Shown: positions 25,196 through 34,337, counted from the first letter of the stretch. The stretch is 64,000 bases of DNA from Acidobacteriota bacterium (GCA_021838785.1 JAKCCV010000017.1:1-64000); one strand, 5' to 3'. Numbers and translations are program-made. Notes: generated by a model not told the origin, from the sequence alone.

Positions 25196-27478
25196 ATGGA
25201 ACGACGCGACTTCTTGAAAATTTCGGCCGTAAGCGGCGCCACCGCAGCACTGGATGCGTGTGGCAAGCCGGAACGTCAACTCGTCCGATTTATTCCGGAG
25301 ACCGATTTGATTCCGGGCATCGCGGTTTGGCGACCGAGCGTTTGCGTGATGTGCCCGGCGGGCTGCGGCACCACGGTCCGCGTGATGGAAGGTGAAGCGG
25401 AAGTCACGCGCCACGGGCAGCTCGGGCTCATCAAGATGGGCTTGGCGAAAAAGATTGAAGGGAATCCCGACCACCCGGTGAACCACGGCAAGCTCTGCCC
25501 GCGTGGACAATCGTCGCTTCAGGTGACTTATCATCCCGACCGGATTCGGCATCCGCTCAAGCGAGTGGGCGCGCGGGGCGCGGGGGAGTTCCAAGAAGTG
25601 AGCTGGGAGGCGGGGATTCAGGAGTTGGTGACGCGGCTCTCGGCCATGGATTCCGCGCCGGCAGGTCAGGGGCTGCTCATTGTGGCTCGGCCGGTGCGCG
25701 GCCAGCGGCGCGTGCTGCTGGAAAATTTTGCCAAGGCTTTGGGAGCGCCTCCGCCGATCTTCTACCAATTTTATGAGGACGCCCTGCTGCGTCGGGCCAA
25801 CGCGCTCAGCTTTGGTCACGCCCAGCTTCCCACGTTTGACCTGGCACATTCCAATTATGTTCTGTGTTTTGGAGCGGATTTTCTGGGGACGTGGAACTCG
25901 CCGGTTGCCCAGAATGTGGCTTATGGCGAGATGCGCCAGGGCCGTCCGAATGTCCGAGGCAGGCTGGTTCAAATTGAGCCGCGCATGTCCGCGACCGGCG
26001 CCAACGCCGACCAATGGATTGCCGCCCCGCCGGGAAGCGAGGGTCTGATCGCCCTGGCCCTCGCGCAGGTGATGCTGGCGGAGAACCTCCGACCCGCTTC
26101 CGCCGCCGGCCAAGCGGGCGCGCTGATTGAGGGATGGGCGACGGGATTGAAGGATGCGACGCCGGAAAAGGTGGAGCGGAAGACCGGCGTTCCCGCCGCA
26201 ACCCTTCGCCGCCTGGCGCGCGAGTTGGCCGCCAACCCACCCGCGGTCGTCATCATCGGCGATGCGCCGCTCGCTCAAAGTAACGGCCTGTTCAATGCCC
26301 TGGCCGTCAATGCCCTTAACGCCTTGCTTGGGAGCGTGGAACAACCGGGCGGACTCACCTTCACGCCCGCGCCGCCAGGCATGGCGGCCGCGCAAGGCTT
26401 GCCCGCCCAACCTACGAGCGCCTATGCCAGTTTGAGGGCGCGGCTGGGTTTGTCCAAACCCGCGCCGCCGTCGCCGCCTCAGCTTTTGCTGCTCGATGGC
26501 GCGAACCCTGTTTATGCGTTGCCGGATGCCGGCGTGAAAGAGGCTATCGCCAAGATTCCGTTTATCGCGAGCTTCGGCAACTTTGTGGATGAAACCAGCG
26601 TTTTTGCCGACTTGATTCTGCCCGACCATACGCCGCTCGAATCCTGGATGGACGACGTTCCTGAATCGGGGTCGCTGGAGGCTGTGGCGAGCCTCGCGCC
26701 GCCCACCATGAAGCCCTTGCACCATACGCGGGCCATGCCGGACGTCCTGCTGGAAGCGGCCCAGAAGCTGGGCGGCAGCGTCAGTAAGTCGCTGCCCTGG
26801 ACGAGCTACGAAGAGATGCTGCGGTCGACCTATGCCCCGTTGCAAAAGGAAAAAGGTTCCATCCAAGCCTCGAGTACAGAGGAGTTTTGGTCGGCGGCGC
26901 GCAAACAGGGTGGATGGTGGAGTTCCGAAGTTGTGGCGCCGGGCCAACGACCTCCGACGGTGGGCGCAGCGGCTCGCGCCGTGCAAGAAGCGCAATTTGC
27001 TGGCAGCGCGGAGGAGTTTCCTTTCTTCTTCCTTCCTTATGAGTCGCAACAATTTTTGGACGGCGCACTCGCCAATTTGCCCTGGCTGCAGGAAATGCCG
27101 GAGGTGCTTTCCACGGTGATGTGGGGAAGCTGGGTGGAGATCAATCCCGCCACCGCCAGCCGATTGGGGATTGAGCAAGGGGATCTGGTGGAGGTCAGTT
27201 CGGCGCGCGGGTCGGTGAGGGCGCCGGCCTTAATCTTCCCCGGCATTGCTCCCGACATGGTAGCCATGCCCGCCGGCCAGGGACATGAGCAGTACACGCG
27301 CTATGCGACGGGTCGCGGCGCCAACCCGTTCAAGATTCTTGCTTCTGTGGTCGAGCCGGAGACGGGTTCGCTGGCGTGGGCGGCGACGCGGGTCAGGATT
27401 GCGCGCGTGGGCAAAGGCAAGCTGGCCTTGTTCGGGGGTAGCTTGCGCGAATGGCCCCGCGAGTTCGAAAAAAGGTAA
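25196..27478 (+). CDS. actB1: Molybdopterin-oxidoreductase-like subunit, ActB1-like
   Basis: MopB-family protein (760 residues) corresponding to the first part of ActB. It starts with a Tat motif (ERRDFLKISAV) and a possible lipidated Cys (LDACG), then PETDLIPG as in ActB. In the ACIII structures known to me this domain lacks molybdenum and FeS. Here, however, CVMCPAGCGTTVRV plus KLCPRGQ gives Cys-x2-Cys-x3-Cys and a later Cys, the N-terminal cluster layout of true MopB enzymes. No obvious molybdenum-ligating residue was found (FDLAHSNYVLCFGADFLGTW is ActB-like). It is separate from B2 rather than fused. It probably has a structural or electron-relay role. Confidence 0.85.
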   Translation: MERRDFLKISAVSGATAALDACGKPERQLVRFIPETDLIPGIAVWRPSVCVMCPAGCGTTVRVMEGEAEVTRHGQLGLIKMGLAKKIEGNPDHPVNHGKLCPRGQSSLQVTYHPDRIRHPLKRVGARGAGEFQEVSWEAGIQELVTRLSAMDSAPAGQGLLIVARPVRGQRRVLLENFAKALGAPPPIFYQFYEDALLRRANALSFGHAQLPTFDLAHSNYVLCFGADFLGTWNSPVAQNVAYGEMRQGRPNVRGRLVQIEPRMSATGANADQWIAAPPGSEGLIALALAQVMLAENLRPASAAGQAGALIEGWATGLKDATPEKVERKTGVPAATLRRLARELAANPPAVVIIGDAPLAQSNGLFNALAVNALNALLGSVEQPGGLTFTPAPPGMAAAQGLPAQPTSAYASLRARLGLSKPAPPSPPQLLLLDGANPVYALPDAGVKEAIAKIPFIASFGNFVDETSVFADLILPDHTPLESWMDDVPESGSLEAVASLAPPTMKPLHHTRAMPDVLLEAAQKLGGSVSKSLPWTSYEEMLRSTYAPLQKEKGSIQASSTEEFWSAARKQGGWWSSEVVAPGQRPPTVGAAARAVQEAQFAGSAEEFPFFFLPYESQQFLDGALANLPWLQEMPEVLSTVMWGSWVEINPATASRLGIEQGDLVEVSSARGSVRAPALIFPGIAPDMVAMPAGQGHEQYTRYATGRGANPFKILASVVEPETGSLAWAATRVRIARVGKGKLALFGGSLREWPREFEKR

Positions 27479-27523
27479 GGGCGGAATCACGCCGGGATCG
27501 AGAAGAAAAACGGAGGTCGGAGC

Positions 27524-28210
27524 ATGGCACGTCAGTGGGGCATGGTGGTTGACCTGGATCGTTGCACCGGCTGCGAGGCCTGCGTAGTCGCTTGTCACGC
27601 TGAGAACAACATCGCCACGGTCGGCGAGGATCAGGCGGCGCGCGGGCGCGCCATGCACTGGATGCGCGTGGAACGATACTGGGAGGGCAATTTCCCCAAT
27701 GTGCGGGTGACGTATCGTCCCGTCTTCTGCCAGCAGTGCGGCGACGCGCCGTGCGAATCCGTCTGCCCCACCTACGCCAGTTACCACAACCCGGAAGGGT
27801 TGAATGCCCAAATTTACAATCGGTGCATCGGCACGCGGTATTGCGGCAATGCTTGCCCCTACAATGTGCGCTTCTTCAATTTTTACAATCCGGTGTGGGA
27901 CAAGCCTCTCAATCTCCAACTCAACCCGGACGTTTCCGTGCGGTCGGTGGGGATTATGGAGAAATGCACGTTTTGCATTCAGCGGATCAAGGTGGCGGAA
28001 TTCCGCGCGCAGGCCGAGAAGCGGCCGCTCAAGGATGAGGAGTTCAATCCGGCGTGTGTCCAATCTTGCCCGCCCAAAGCGATGGTGTTCGGGGACTTGG
28101 ACGACCCCACGAGCGAGGTCTCGCGCTTGGCGCAGTCCAACCGCTCTACGCGGCTGCTGGAAGAAGTTGGAACGTTGCCGAACGTGATTTATCTGAGGAG
28201 CGTGTCTTAA
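27524..28210 (+). CDS. actB2: Four-cluster ferredoxin subunit, ActB2-like
   Basis: Electron-transfer subunit of 228 residues with four groups of cysteines: CTGCEACVVAC, CQQCGDAPCESVC, CIGTRYCGNAC, and CTFC with a distal CVQSC. The CIGTRYC spacing is typical of NrfC/PsrB/ActB-type iron-sulfur subunits of the CISM family. It would carry electrons from the quinol site of ActC to the cytochromes. GGAGGTCGGAG precedes the ATG. The stop codon is immediately followed by the actC start. Confidence 0.9.
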   Translation: MARQWGMVVDLDRCTGCEACVVACHAENNIATVGEDQAARGRAMHWMRVERYWEGNFPNVRVTYRPVFCQQCGDAPCESVCPTYASYHNPEGLNAQIYNRCIGTRYCGNACPYNVRFFNFYNPVWDKPLNLQLNPDVSVRSVGIMEKCTFCIQRIKVAEFRAQAEKRPLKDEEFNPACVQSCPPKAMVFGDLDDPTSEVSRLAQSNRSTRLLEEVGTLPNVIYLRSVS

Positions 28211-29596
28211 ATGGCGGCGCATTCGCCGGAAAAATTAAACGAGGATGTCCTGCGGCCGCTGGTCCGCACGTCATGGCGCTTTTATCTGACGGGCGGAATT
28301 TTGGCGAGCATTGTCCTGGCGGCACTCGCGGCCTTTATCTATCAGGTATATACGGGCATTGGTGTTTCGGGCCTCGACCGACCGGTTTTTTGGGGATTTT
28401 ATATCACCAATTTCGTCTTTTGGATCGGCATCAGCCATGCCGGAACGCTGATTTCGGCGATTTTACGCCTCACCGACGCGCGCTGGCGGCGGCCCGTGAC
28501 CCGTTGCGCGGAAGCCATCACCGTGTTTGCCTTGTTGATTGGCGGCATGTTCCCCATCATTCACCTGGGGCGTCCCTACTTGTTCTTTTGGCTCTTTCCC
28601 TATCCGAGCGAGCGGGGCATTTGGCCGAATTTCCACTCTCCGCTGCTTTGGGATGCCTTCGCCATTAGCACCTATCTGACGGGCAGCAGCATTTTCCTCT
28701 ATTTGCCAACCATTCCCGACTTCGCGCTGGTGCGGGACAAGGCCCAGGGCTGGCGAAAAAAGTTCTACGGATTTTTGTCGCTTGGCTGGACCGGCACGCC
28801 GAAGCAGTGGCATCGCTTGGAAATGGCCATGCGCATTATGGCGGTGGTGATTTTGCCGGTGGCCGTCTCCGTGCACACGATTGTTTCTTGGGATTTCGCC
28901 ATGGCGCCGGTGCCGATGTGGCACTCCACGGTGTTTGGCCCGTATTTTGTTGCGGGCGCCATTTTCAGTGGCATTGCCGCGCTCATCATTGCCATGGCCA
29001 TCCTCCGCAAAGCGTTTCACCTGGAGGAATATCTGACGCCGTTCCACTTTGACAAGCTGGGCAAGCTGCTGCTGATGATGAGCCTGGTGTGGGCGTACTT
29101 TATCATCGCCGAACGGTTGACGGTTTGGTACGGCAACGAGTCGCCGGAGATGGCGGTTTACTGGTCCACCCAGCAGGGGCGCTTTACGCATCTATTCTGG
29201 TTCATGGTGATTTGCAACCTGGCGGTGCCGTTCTTGATTCTTTCCATCAAGCAATTTCGCAACACCATTACTGGTCCGGTGATTGCCTCCACCACGGTCG
29301 TTATTGGCATGTGGATTGAGCGGTTCTTGATTATCGTCCCGCCGCTCGAGCGAAAGTATTTGCCGTATAGCTGGGGCACTTACCGGCCCTCCTGGGTTGA
29401 AATCACGATTACGGCAGGCACCTTCGCGGCGATGGCTTTGCTCTACATGATCTTTTCGAAGCTGGTGCCGATCATTTCAGTATGGGAGATGAAGTTGGGC
29501 TGGCAGCAGGAAGGCGAAGTACCTCGGGCGGTCGCCTCCCAGGCTCCGCTGCCGCAATTGGCGCCGAGGGCCGACCTGCCGGCGGCGGGGAACTGA
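28211..29596 (+). CDS. actC: NrfD-family quinol-oxidising membrane subunit, ActC-like
   Basis: Polytopic membrane protein of 461 residues with about ten hydrophobic helices, the size of ActC rather than the shorter NrfD/PsrC. Features include FYITNFVFWIGISHAGTLIS, HLGRPYLFFWLFPYP and WFPN-like FHSPLLWDAF, plus RFLIIVPPLERKYLP near the end, all usual in ActC. Known ActC binds quinol close to the periplasmic side next to the ActB clusters. It begins directly at the actB2 stop with GAGGAG upstream, so translation is coupled. The C-terminus is a Pro/Ala-rich tail. Confidence 0.92.
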   Translation: MAAHSPEKLNEDVLRPLVRTSWRFYLTGGILASIVLAALAAFIYQVYTGIGVSGLDRPVFWGFYITNFVFWIGISHAGTLISAILRLTDARWRRPVTRCAEAITVFALLIGGMFPIIHLGRPYLFFWLFPYPSERGIWPNFHSPLLWDAFAISTYLTGSSIFLYLPTIPDFALVRDKAQGWRKKFYGFLSLGWTGTPKQWHRLEMAMRIMAVVILPVAVSVHTIVSWDFAMAPVPMWHSTVFGPYFVAGAIFSGIAALIIAMAILRKAFHLEEYLTPFHFDKLGKLLLMMSLVWAYFIIAERLTVWYGNESPEMAVYWSTQQGRFTHLFWFMVICNLAVPFLILSIKQFRNTITGPVIASTTVVIGMWIERFLIIVPPLERKYLPYSWGTYRPSWVEITITAGTFAAMALLYMIFSKLVPIISVWEMKLGWQQEGEVPRAVASQAPLPQLAPRADLPAAGN

Positions 29597-29656
29597 AGCG
29601 CACCGGGTCTCGGCCGGCCGCGAAGGCCCGGCGTGAAGTCAACAAGGAAGGAAGCT

Positions 29657-30181
29657 ATGAGAGCCGTCTATGGTCTTTATCCCGATCCGGCAGCGGCCGA
29701 GCGCGCCATGAAACGCCTTCGCGCCAGCGGTTCGACGCTCGGCTTCGATGCGCGCCACATCTGCTTGGCGGCTTCCGAGCCGCTGGACGAATTCGATCTT
29801 GGCTGGAAGGACCAGAAAACGCCCATGCCGTGGCTGGCGGCCTTGGGAGGGTTGATTGGCGGCACTTCCGGTTATTTCTTGGTTTCTCTGACGCAACGGG
29901 CCTATCCGCTGCCCACCGGCAACATGCCGATTGTGGCTCTTTGGCCGACCGGCATCGTGGTTTATGAAATGACCATGTTGGGCGCCATCTTGACGACGTT
30001 CATCTCATTGCTCGTGAGCGCGCGCCTGCCCCATTGGAGCAAAGGGGTGTACGATCCCGCCGTCTCGGAGGGTAAAATCCTTGTGGGGGTCGTGAACCCC
30101 AGCCAGGCGACGCATGACGAGCTGGTCAAGACCCTTCGGGAAGCAGGTGCAGAAGAGGTGAAAGATTTTCCGTCAAGTTAG
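29657..30181 (+). CDS. actD: DUF3341 membrane protein, ActD-like
   Basis: The 174-residue protein starts at ATG 29657, fixed by AAGGAAGGAAGC. An N-terminal cytoplasmic part (RAVYGLYPDPAAAERAMKRL) precedes two membrane helices (WLAALGGLIGGTSGYFLVS and MTMLGAILTTFISLLVS) and a C-terminal ILVGVVNPSQATHDELVKTL segment. This layout is the DUF3341/ActD family, a structural subunit of alternative complex III. It lies between actC and the monohaem cytochrome gene. Confidence 0.88.
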   Translation: MRAVYGLYPDPAAAERAMKRLRASGSTLGFDARHICLAASEPLDEFDLGWKDQKTPMPWLAALGGLIGGTSGYFLVSLTQRAYPLPTGNMPIVALWPTGIVVYEMTMLGAILTTFISLLVSARLPHWSKGVYDPAVSEGKILVGVVNPSQATHDELVKTLREAGAEEVKDFPSS

Positions 30182-30218
30182 GCCGCTCCACGCCATCTAA
30201 CTATCTATGGAGGAAATG

Positions 30219-30602
30219 ATGCAAAAAAATCCTAACCGACGTTGGTTCGAAGCCGCTGCCGTGGCCGTAGCGGTGATGTTCCCGCTGTTGCTGGTGGCGG
30301 CGGCCAAAAAGGGATCTTCCGCCTCCAGCGGCTCGGTGAAAAAGGGCAAGGCCCTTTTCGACCAAAATTGCAGCCTGTGCCACTTCCCCAATCAAACCAC
30401 CACCAAAATCGGGCCAGGCTTGAAGGGTCTGTTCAAGCGCAAAACCCTTCCCATCAGCCATAAGCCGGTGACGGTGGCCAACGTGCGCGACCAAATCTTG
30501 AATGGAAGTCCGTCCGCCAAGCCGATGCCTATGCCTTCCTTCAAATCCAAGTTGAGCGCGAAGGACATCGCCGATCTGATCGCCTACCTGAAAACGCTCT
30601 GA
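30219..30602 (+). CDS. actE: Monohaem cytochrome c, ActE-like
   Basis: Small c-type cytochrome of 127 residues. The start is ATG 30219, five bases after GGAGG; an ATG at 30207 lies within that ribosome binding site region. A signal/anchor helix (WFEAAAVAVAVMFPLLLVAAA) is followed by GKALFDQNCSLCHFPNQ with one CxxCH and a distal Met pair (KPMPMPSF) supplying the sixth ligand. The C-terminal helix (DIADLIAYLKTL) is typical of class I cytochrome c. It may be the exit point of electrons from the complex. Last gene of the cluster; no actF or oxidase gene follows. Confidence 0.87.
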   Translation: MQKNPNRRWFEAAAVAVAVMFPLLLVAAAKKGSSASSGSVKKGKALFDQNCSLCHFPNQTTTKIGPGLKGLFKRKTLPISHKPVTVANVRDQILNGSPSAKPMPMPSFKSKLSAKDIADLIAYLKTL

Positions 30603-30732
30603 GGTTCGCAAAACGGGACGGGCTTGGGCAATTTGTTGGGGCGGGCGTTCGCTCGACGCGCGGCGGACGGAAGCTCGGCGCGGTCGCTGCCGAAGCCCCG
30701 GCTTGTGGTGCGTGCTTTCGCTTACCCTTCGC

Positions 30733-31338
30733 TCACCGCGCCCATTCGGAAGTGGCAACCTGGGTGGTGATTAATCGCCCACCGGCGGCCACCACCTCCT
30801 CGATGGATCGTCGCCCGCCTTCGGGCGTAATGGCCCGGATAGCGTCGGTCACCAAATCCACCTGAAAGCCTCGCTGCAGCAGAGAGCGCGCGGTGCTTTG
30901 GACGCAATAATCCGTCGCCACACCAAAAACCACGAAGCGGCGCGGCGCGAGCCCGCGAAGGATGGCGTCAAAGTTCACATTGGTGGTGGCGTCATATTCT
31001 TGCTTTTCAATCACCATCTGGCGCGGCCAGGTTTCGGGCTGCGAGAACGCGCCCGGACGGTTCGGAACAATCATGGCATCCGGCAAATCGGTTGCCGGAA
31101 TGCGGCGTTGGCCGGGCGTTCCGACCACGCAGTGTGGCGGCCATTCGCGGAAAGAAGGGTCATCCGAGGGATGAGCGTCGGCCGAGGAGAGCAGGGGGAT
31201 GCCGCGCTCGACGGCAAAGCGAACCAATTTTTCGAGGTTCGGAATGATACGCTCGGCGCCCGGGACGTAGAGGCTGCCGGTGGGTAGCATGAAATCGGCC
31301 TGAGTATCCACGTCGAAGAAGGCGACCGAGACTCCCAT
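30733..31338 (-). CDS. pncA: Nicotinamidase
   Basis: Isochorismatase-fold amidase (201 residues) that converts nicotinamide to nicotinic acid for NAD salvage. The catalytic Asp is in FFDVDTQADFM, the Lys in VIEKQEYDATTN, and the nucleophile Cys in VATDYCVQSTARSL. Metal ligands fit SADAHPSDDPSF. GGGAGACC lies before the ATG. It begins 12 bases after pncB ends, and the two catalyse consecutive steps. Related isochorismatase-like hydrolases share the fold, but the context makes PncA the best call. Confidence 0.9.
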   Translation of the reverse strand: MGVSVAFFDVDTQADFMLPTGSLYVPGAERIIPNLEKLVRFAVERGIPLLSSADAHPSDDPSFREWPPHCVVGTPGQRRIPATDLPDAMIVPNRPGAFSQPETWPRQMVIEKQEYDATTNVNFDAILRGLAPRRFVVFGVATDYCVQSTARSLLQRGFQVDLVTDAIRAITPEGGRRSIEEVVAAGGRLITTQVATSEWAR

Positions 31339-31350
31339 GTTGGTCTCCCG

Positions 31351-32721
31351 TCAGGGGCTAGCGGACGGCGCGGAGGGCTGCAGGTGCTCTTCCCGCACCT
31401 GCTCGAGCAACCGCTCAAGAGCCGGGCTTTTCCGCACCGGATAGCGAGGCGCGTTGTGGAGGGCATGATAGGCCACGGGCAGGCGATCGAGTTCGCGGAG
31501 GGTGCGCGTCCGAAGTTCCGCCGTCGGCGCGGGCGCCGTCAGGCGCCGTCCCTCCCGCATGGCGGGCTGAAGTAGCGGCGTTCCTTCAGGAAAATTTTCC
31601 GTGGCACGCGCAAGAACGTCGTAAGCGTAGGGTCCAAGGCGCGGGAAACGGAAAATTTGCTTTTTACCCGGTGAATAGACCTTTTCCTCGCTGAGTTTGG
31701 TTTGGTACTCCCGACGTCCGTTTTGTTCAGTTTCGACCAATTTATAAACCACGCCCAGCGCGGGAAAATCTTTGGAGGTGGCGAGTTCGGTCCCAACGCC
31801 GAAGGCGTCAATCGGTGCTCCCTCCCGCACGAGGCTTTCGATCTTCTCTTCGTTTAGATCGCCACTGGCCACAATGATGGTGCTCTGCAGGCCGCCTTGG
31901 TCGAGAATCTTGCGGACTTGTCGGCTTTTCTCGAGCAGATTGCCGCTGTCCAACCGCACGCCGGCGATTTTTCTGCCGAGCGAAACGGCCGTGCGCGCTC
32001 CCATGAGCGAATCATAGGTATCAATCAAAAGGATGGCGTTCTCCGGAAAGGTTTGGGTCAGCGCTTCAAAGCTTTCCCGCTCGCTGGGAAAGATTTGCGT
32101 CCAGGAATGCGCGGCGGTGCCCGCCAGGGGGATGTTGTAGCGCCGTCCGGCCTCCACATTGGAGGTGGCGGCGCAGCCGCCGACATAGGCGGCGCGAGCG
32201 GCACGCACGCCCGCTTCGGGGCCGTGGGCGCGGCGCGTGCCAAACTCCAACACAGCCCGCCCCGCCGCCGCGCGAACCACGCGCGCCGCCTTTGAGGCAA
32301 TCAACGTTTCAAAGTTGATAACCGAGAGCAGATAAGTCTCGACGATTTGCGCTTCAAGAATCGGGGCCGTCACCTGCAGAATCGGCTCCTCGGCAAAGAT
32401 GAGCGAGCCTTCCGGAACCGCCATGACGTCGCCGCCAAAACGAAACGCTTTCAAATAATCAAAAAACGAGCTCGACACGCTTTGGAAGACAGGTTGGGAG
32501 CGGAGAAACCGAATGTCGTCGTCGGTGAAGTGGAGATTTTCCAGATAGTCGAGCGCAGCTTCAATTCCCGCCGCGACCAAATAAGCCCGGCTGGGCGGCA
32601 AATGGCGCACAAAAAGTTCAAACGTGGCCCGGCAGTTGACGCGGTGCTCAAAATAACCGGCCGCCATCGTCAGCTCGTAGAGGTCAACCAGAAGCGCCGA
32701 TGGGGTTTCGCTGCGTTCCAT
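31351..32721 (-). CDS. pncB: Nicotinate phosphoribosyltransferase
   Basis: Makes nicotinate mononucleotide from nicotinate and PRPP (456 residues, normal length). It begins with LLVDLYELTMAAGYF, the NAPRTase N-terminal signature, and includes LEFGTRRAHGPEAG (substrate loop), GTAAHSWTQIFPSE with the phosphorylatable His, IAGVRLDSGNLLE and DAFGVGTELATSKD (phosphate binding). All residues needed for activity appear present. A short Pro/Ser-rich tail ends the protein. It lies first in pncB-pncA. The ribosome binding site is weak. Confidence 0.94.
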   Translation of the reverse strand: MERSETPSALLVDLYELTMAAGYFEHRVNCRATFELFVRHLPPSRAYLVAAGIEAALDYLENLHFTDDDIRFLRSQPVFQSVSSSFFDYLKAFRFGGDVMAVPEGSLIFAEEPILQVTAPILEAQIVETYLLSVINFETLIASKAARVVRAAAGRAVLEFGTRRAHGPEAGVRAARAAYVGGCAATSNVEAGRRYNIPLAGTAAHSWTQIFPSERESFEALTQTFPENAILLIDTYDSLMGARTAVSLGRKIAGVRLDSGNLLEKSRQVRKILDQGGLQSTIIVASGDLNEEKIESLVREGAPIDAFGVGTELATSKDFPALGVVYKLVETEQNGRREYQTKLSEEKVYSPGKKQIFRFPRLGPYAYDVLARATENFPEGTPLLQPAMREGRRLTAPAPTAELRTRTLRELDRLPVAYHALHNAPRYPVRKSPALERLLEQVREEHLQPSAPSASP

Positions 32722-32905
32722 GATGGATGATCAAGCCGGTCGGGCCGGCGGACCCGCGTGTCCGCACTGCCGCTCCTACCGGCCCCTTCTTGCGGCGGCC
32801 TCACGGGCGACGGTCGCAGGGCGTCACTTTGATTCCCGAGCCCGGTTGCCCTCTTTGGCGCCTGCCCGCGAATTCGCCTCGCCCGCAGTTCGACGCGGAG
32901 AGAAT

Positions 32906-33109
32906 TCAGGGTTCACTCCGTGCAACCCGCGGGATCGGGGCGCGGTATTCCCAATCTGAGGTCACGGCCACCTTGTAGCGAAATAGCTTGCAGGCCGTGC
33001 AAAGCTGCGCTCGCAAGAACCGCGTCGGCAAGTCCTGCCAGCGATGCGGGCAACTTCCCGCCAGCGGTTTCTCGAACTCGGCCACGCCGAGGTCAAGGTT
33101 CGTTCTCAT
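32906..33109 (-). CDS. Small Cys/His protein, possible zinc ribbon
   Basis: Putative 67-residue protein. The start at ATG 33109 is supported by GAGG six bases upstream. It carries Cys-Pro-His (AGSCPHRWQDLP) and, 16 residues after His, CTACK followed by LFRYKV, a layout able to bind one zinc ion. The rest (VTSDWEYRAPIPRV) is well balanced in composition, unlike random GC-rich frames. I do not know the family. It lies in a 440-base gap between pncB and the GH27 gene; the remaining 184 bases to pncB hold nothing I recognise. Confidence 0.4.
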   Translation of the reverse strand: MRTNLDLGVAEFEKPLAGSCPHRWQDLPTRFLRAQLCTACKLFRYKVAVTSDWEYRAPIPRVARSEP

Positions 33110-33164
33110 CCGCATCCTCAAGAGCCGAGAGCGGAGGCGCGAAGCTTCGTGGGCCTCTCTCGGT

Positions 33165-34337
33165 CTATTCTGATTTTACCCTAACCAAGACCACGCCGTG
33201 ACGTGGAACCTGGGCCGTGTAGCTGCCGTGAAAGGTTCCGAGATTTTTGTGCAGCCACAGGTCGCGCACCGAGACTGAGGGCCCCAGGCCCAACTGTTTG
33301 AACTTGACCGTCACGGGCATGGTGGATTCGCCGGCATTGAACAATCCGACGCCATAGCTGCCGTCCGCAAGCGGCTTGGCCCAAACCTCGAGCGGCCCTT
33401 CCTGGCTGATCCGATATCCTTCCACGCCCTTTGGGTCCTGATCGAGAGCAATCACTTCCTTGTTCGTCAGGATGGAAAGGATCTGGGGCGACATGTGCGT
33501 CAGATCGTTGCCGGCAATCAGGGGCGCCGCCAAAAGGCACCACAGGCTCATGTGGAACTTATCTTCGGTAAGGCTCATGCGGCCGTTGCCGACTTCCAGC
33601 ATGTCGGGGTCATTCCAGTGGCCGGGGCCAGCGTATTTGCCGAGACCTTGCTGCCCAAAGCCGATGAAGACCATGCGGGTAAAATTCGGTTGGATGTCGC
33701 CGGTGGTTCGCCAGAGATTCGCTCCCACCGACGGTCCCCATTGCCACACGCGATTCATGCCGTATTGACAAAGGCTGAAGACAATGGGGCGGCCGGTTTT
33801 GACCAAGGCGTCGTGCATTTGTTTATAGACGCGGGGCATGGCGGAGAGCGGATAGATTTCCCGCGCGCTGCACCAATCGTACTTGAGATAATCAATGCCC
33901 CACCGCGCGTAGGTATCCGCATCCTGCTGGACGTGGCCGTAGCTGCCGGTGTAGCCGGCGCAGGTTTTGGGGCCGGGCGAGGAATAAATGCCCAGTTTCA
34001 ATCCCAGGCTGTGAACGTAATCGGCAAGCGCCTTCATGTTGGGAAAACGGCTGTTGGGGTGAATAAAGCCTTTGGCGTCGCGCTGGCCCTGCCAACAATC
34101 GTCAATGTTGACGTAGGTATAACCCGCCGCCTTCATGCCATTGGTGGCCATGGCCTTGGCCTGGGCGCGCACGACGGCCTCGCTGACCGTGCAGTGAAAA
34201 TGATTCCAACTATTCCAACCCATGGGCGGCGTGGCCGCCAACGGGACGCTCTGCGCCTGAGCCGCGCCCACGCCGAGGGCCAGCGCCAACACCACGCCGA
34301 ACCATGCCTGCTTCGACCGTTTTTGGAATTGTTTCAT
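33165..34337 (-). CDS. Secreted GH27 alpha-galactosidase
   Basis: Exported glycoside hydrolase of 390 residues starting at ATG 34337 with a signal peptide (WFGVVLALALGVGAAQAQ). GH27 hallmarks are TPPMGWNSWNHF at the mature N-terminus, YVNIDDCWQ, LGIYSSPGPKTC, the nucleophile Asp in YLKYDWC, and GHWNDPDMLEVG. A C-terminal beta domain (DLWLHKNLGTFHGSYTAQVP) matches the usual length. It probably removes terminal alpha-galactose from plant oligosaccharides or galactomannan in the periplasm or outside the cell. No sugar transporter is adjacent. Confidence 0.93.
   Translation of the reverse strand: MKQFQKRSKQAWFGVVLALALGVGAAQAQSVPLAATPPMGWNSWNHFHCTVSEAVVRAQAKAMATNGMKAAGYTYVNIDDCWQGQRDAKGFIHPNSRFPNMKALADYVHSLGLKLGIYSSPGPKTCAGYTGSYGHVQQDADTYARWGIDYLKYDWCSAREIYPLSAMPRVYKQMHDALVKTGRPIVFSLCQYGMNRVWQWGPSVGANLWRTTGDIQPNFTRMVFIGFGQQGLGKYAGPGHWNDPDMLEVGNGRMSLTEDKFHMSLWCLLAAPLIAGNDLTHMSPQILSILTNKEVIALDQDPKGVEGYRISQEGPLEVWAKPLADGSYGVGLFNAGESTMPVTVKFKQLGLGPSVSVRDLWLHKNLGTFHGSYTAQVPRHGVVLVRVKSE

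Noticed and set aside
24398-27178. A 926-codon open frame on the minus strand
   Set aside because: It lies antisense to the clearly functional actA and actB1 genes, has no ribosome binding site and a His/Arg-rich random composition. It is a by-product of GC-rich codon use.
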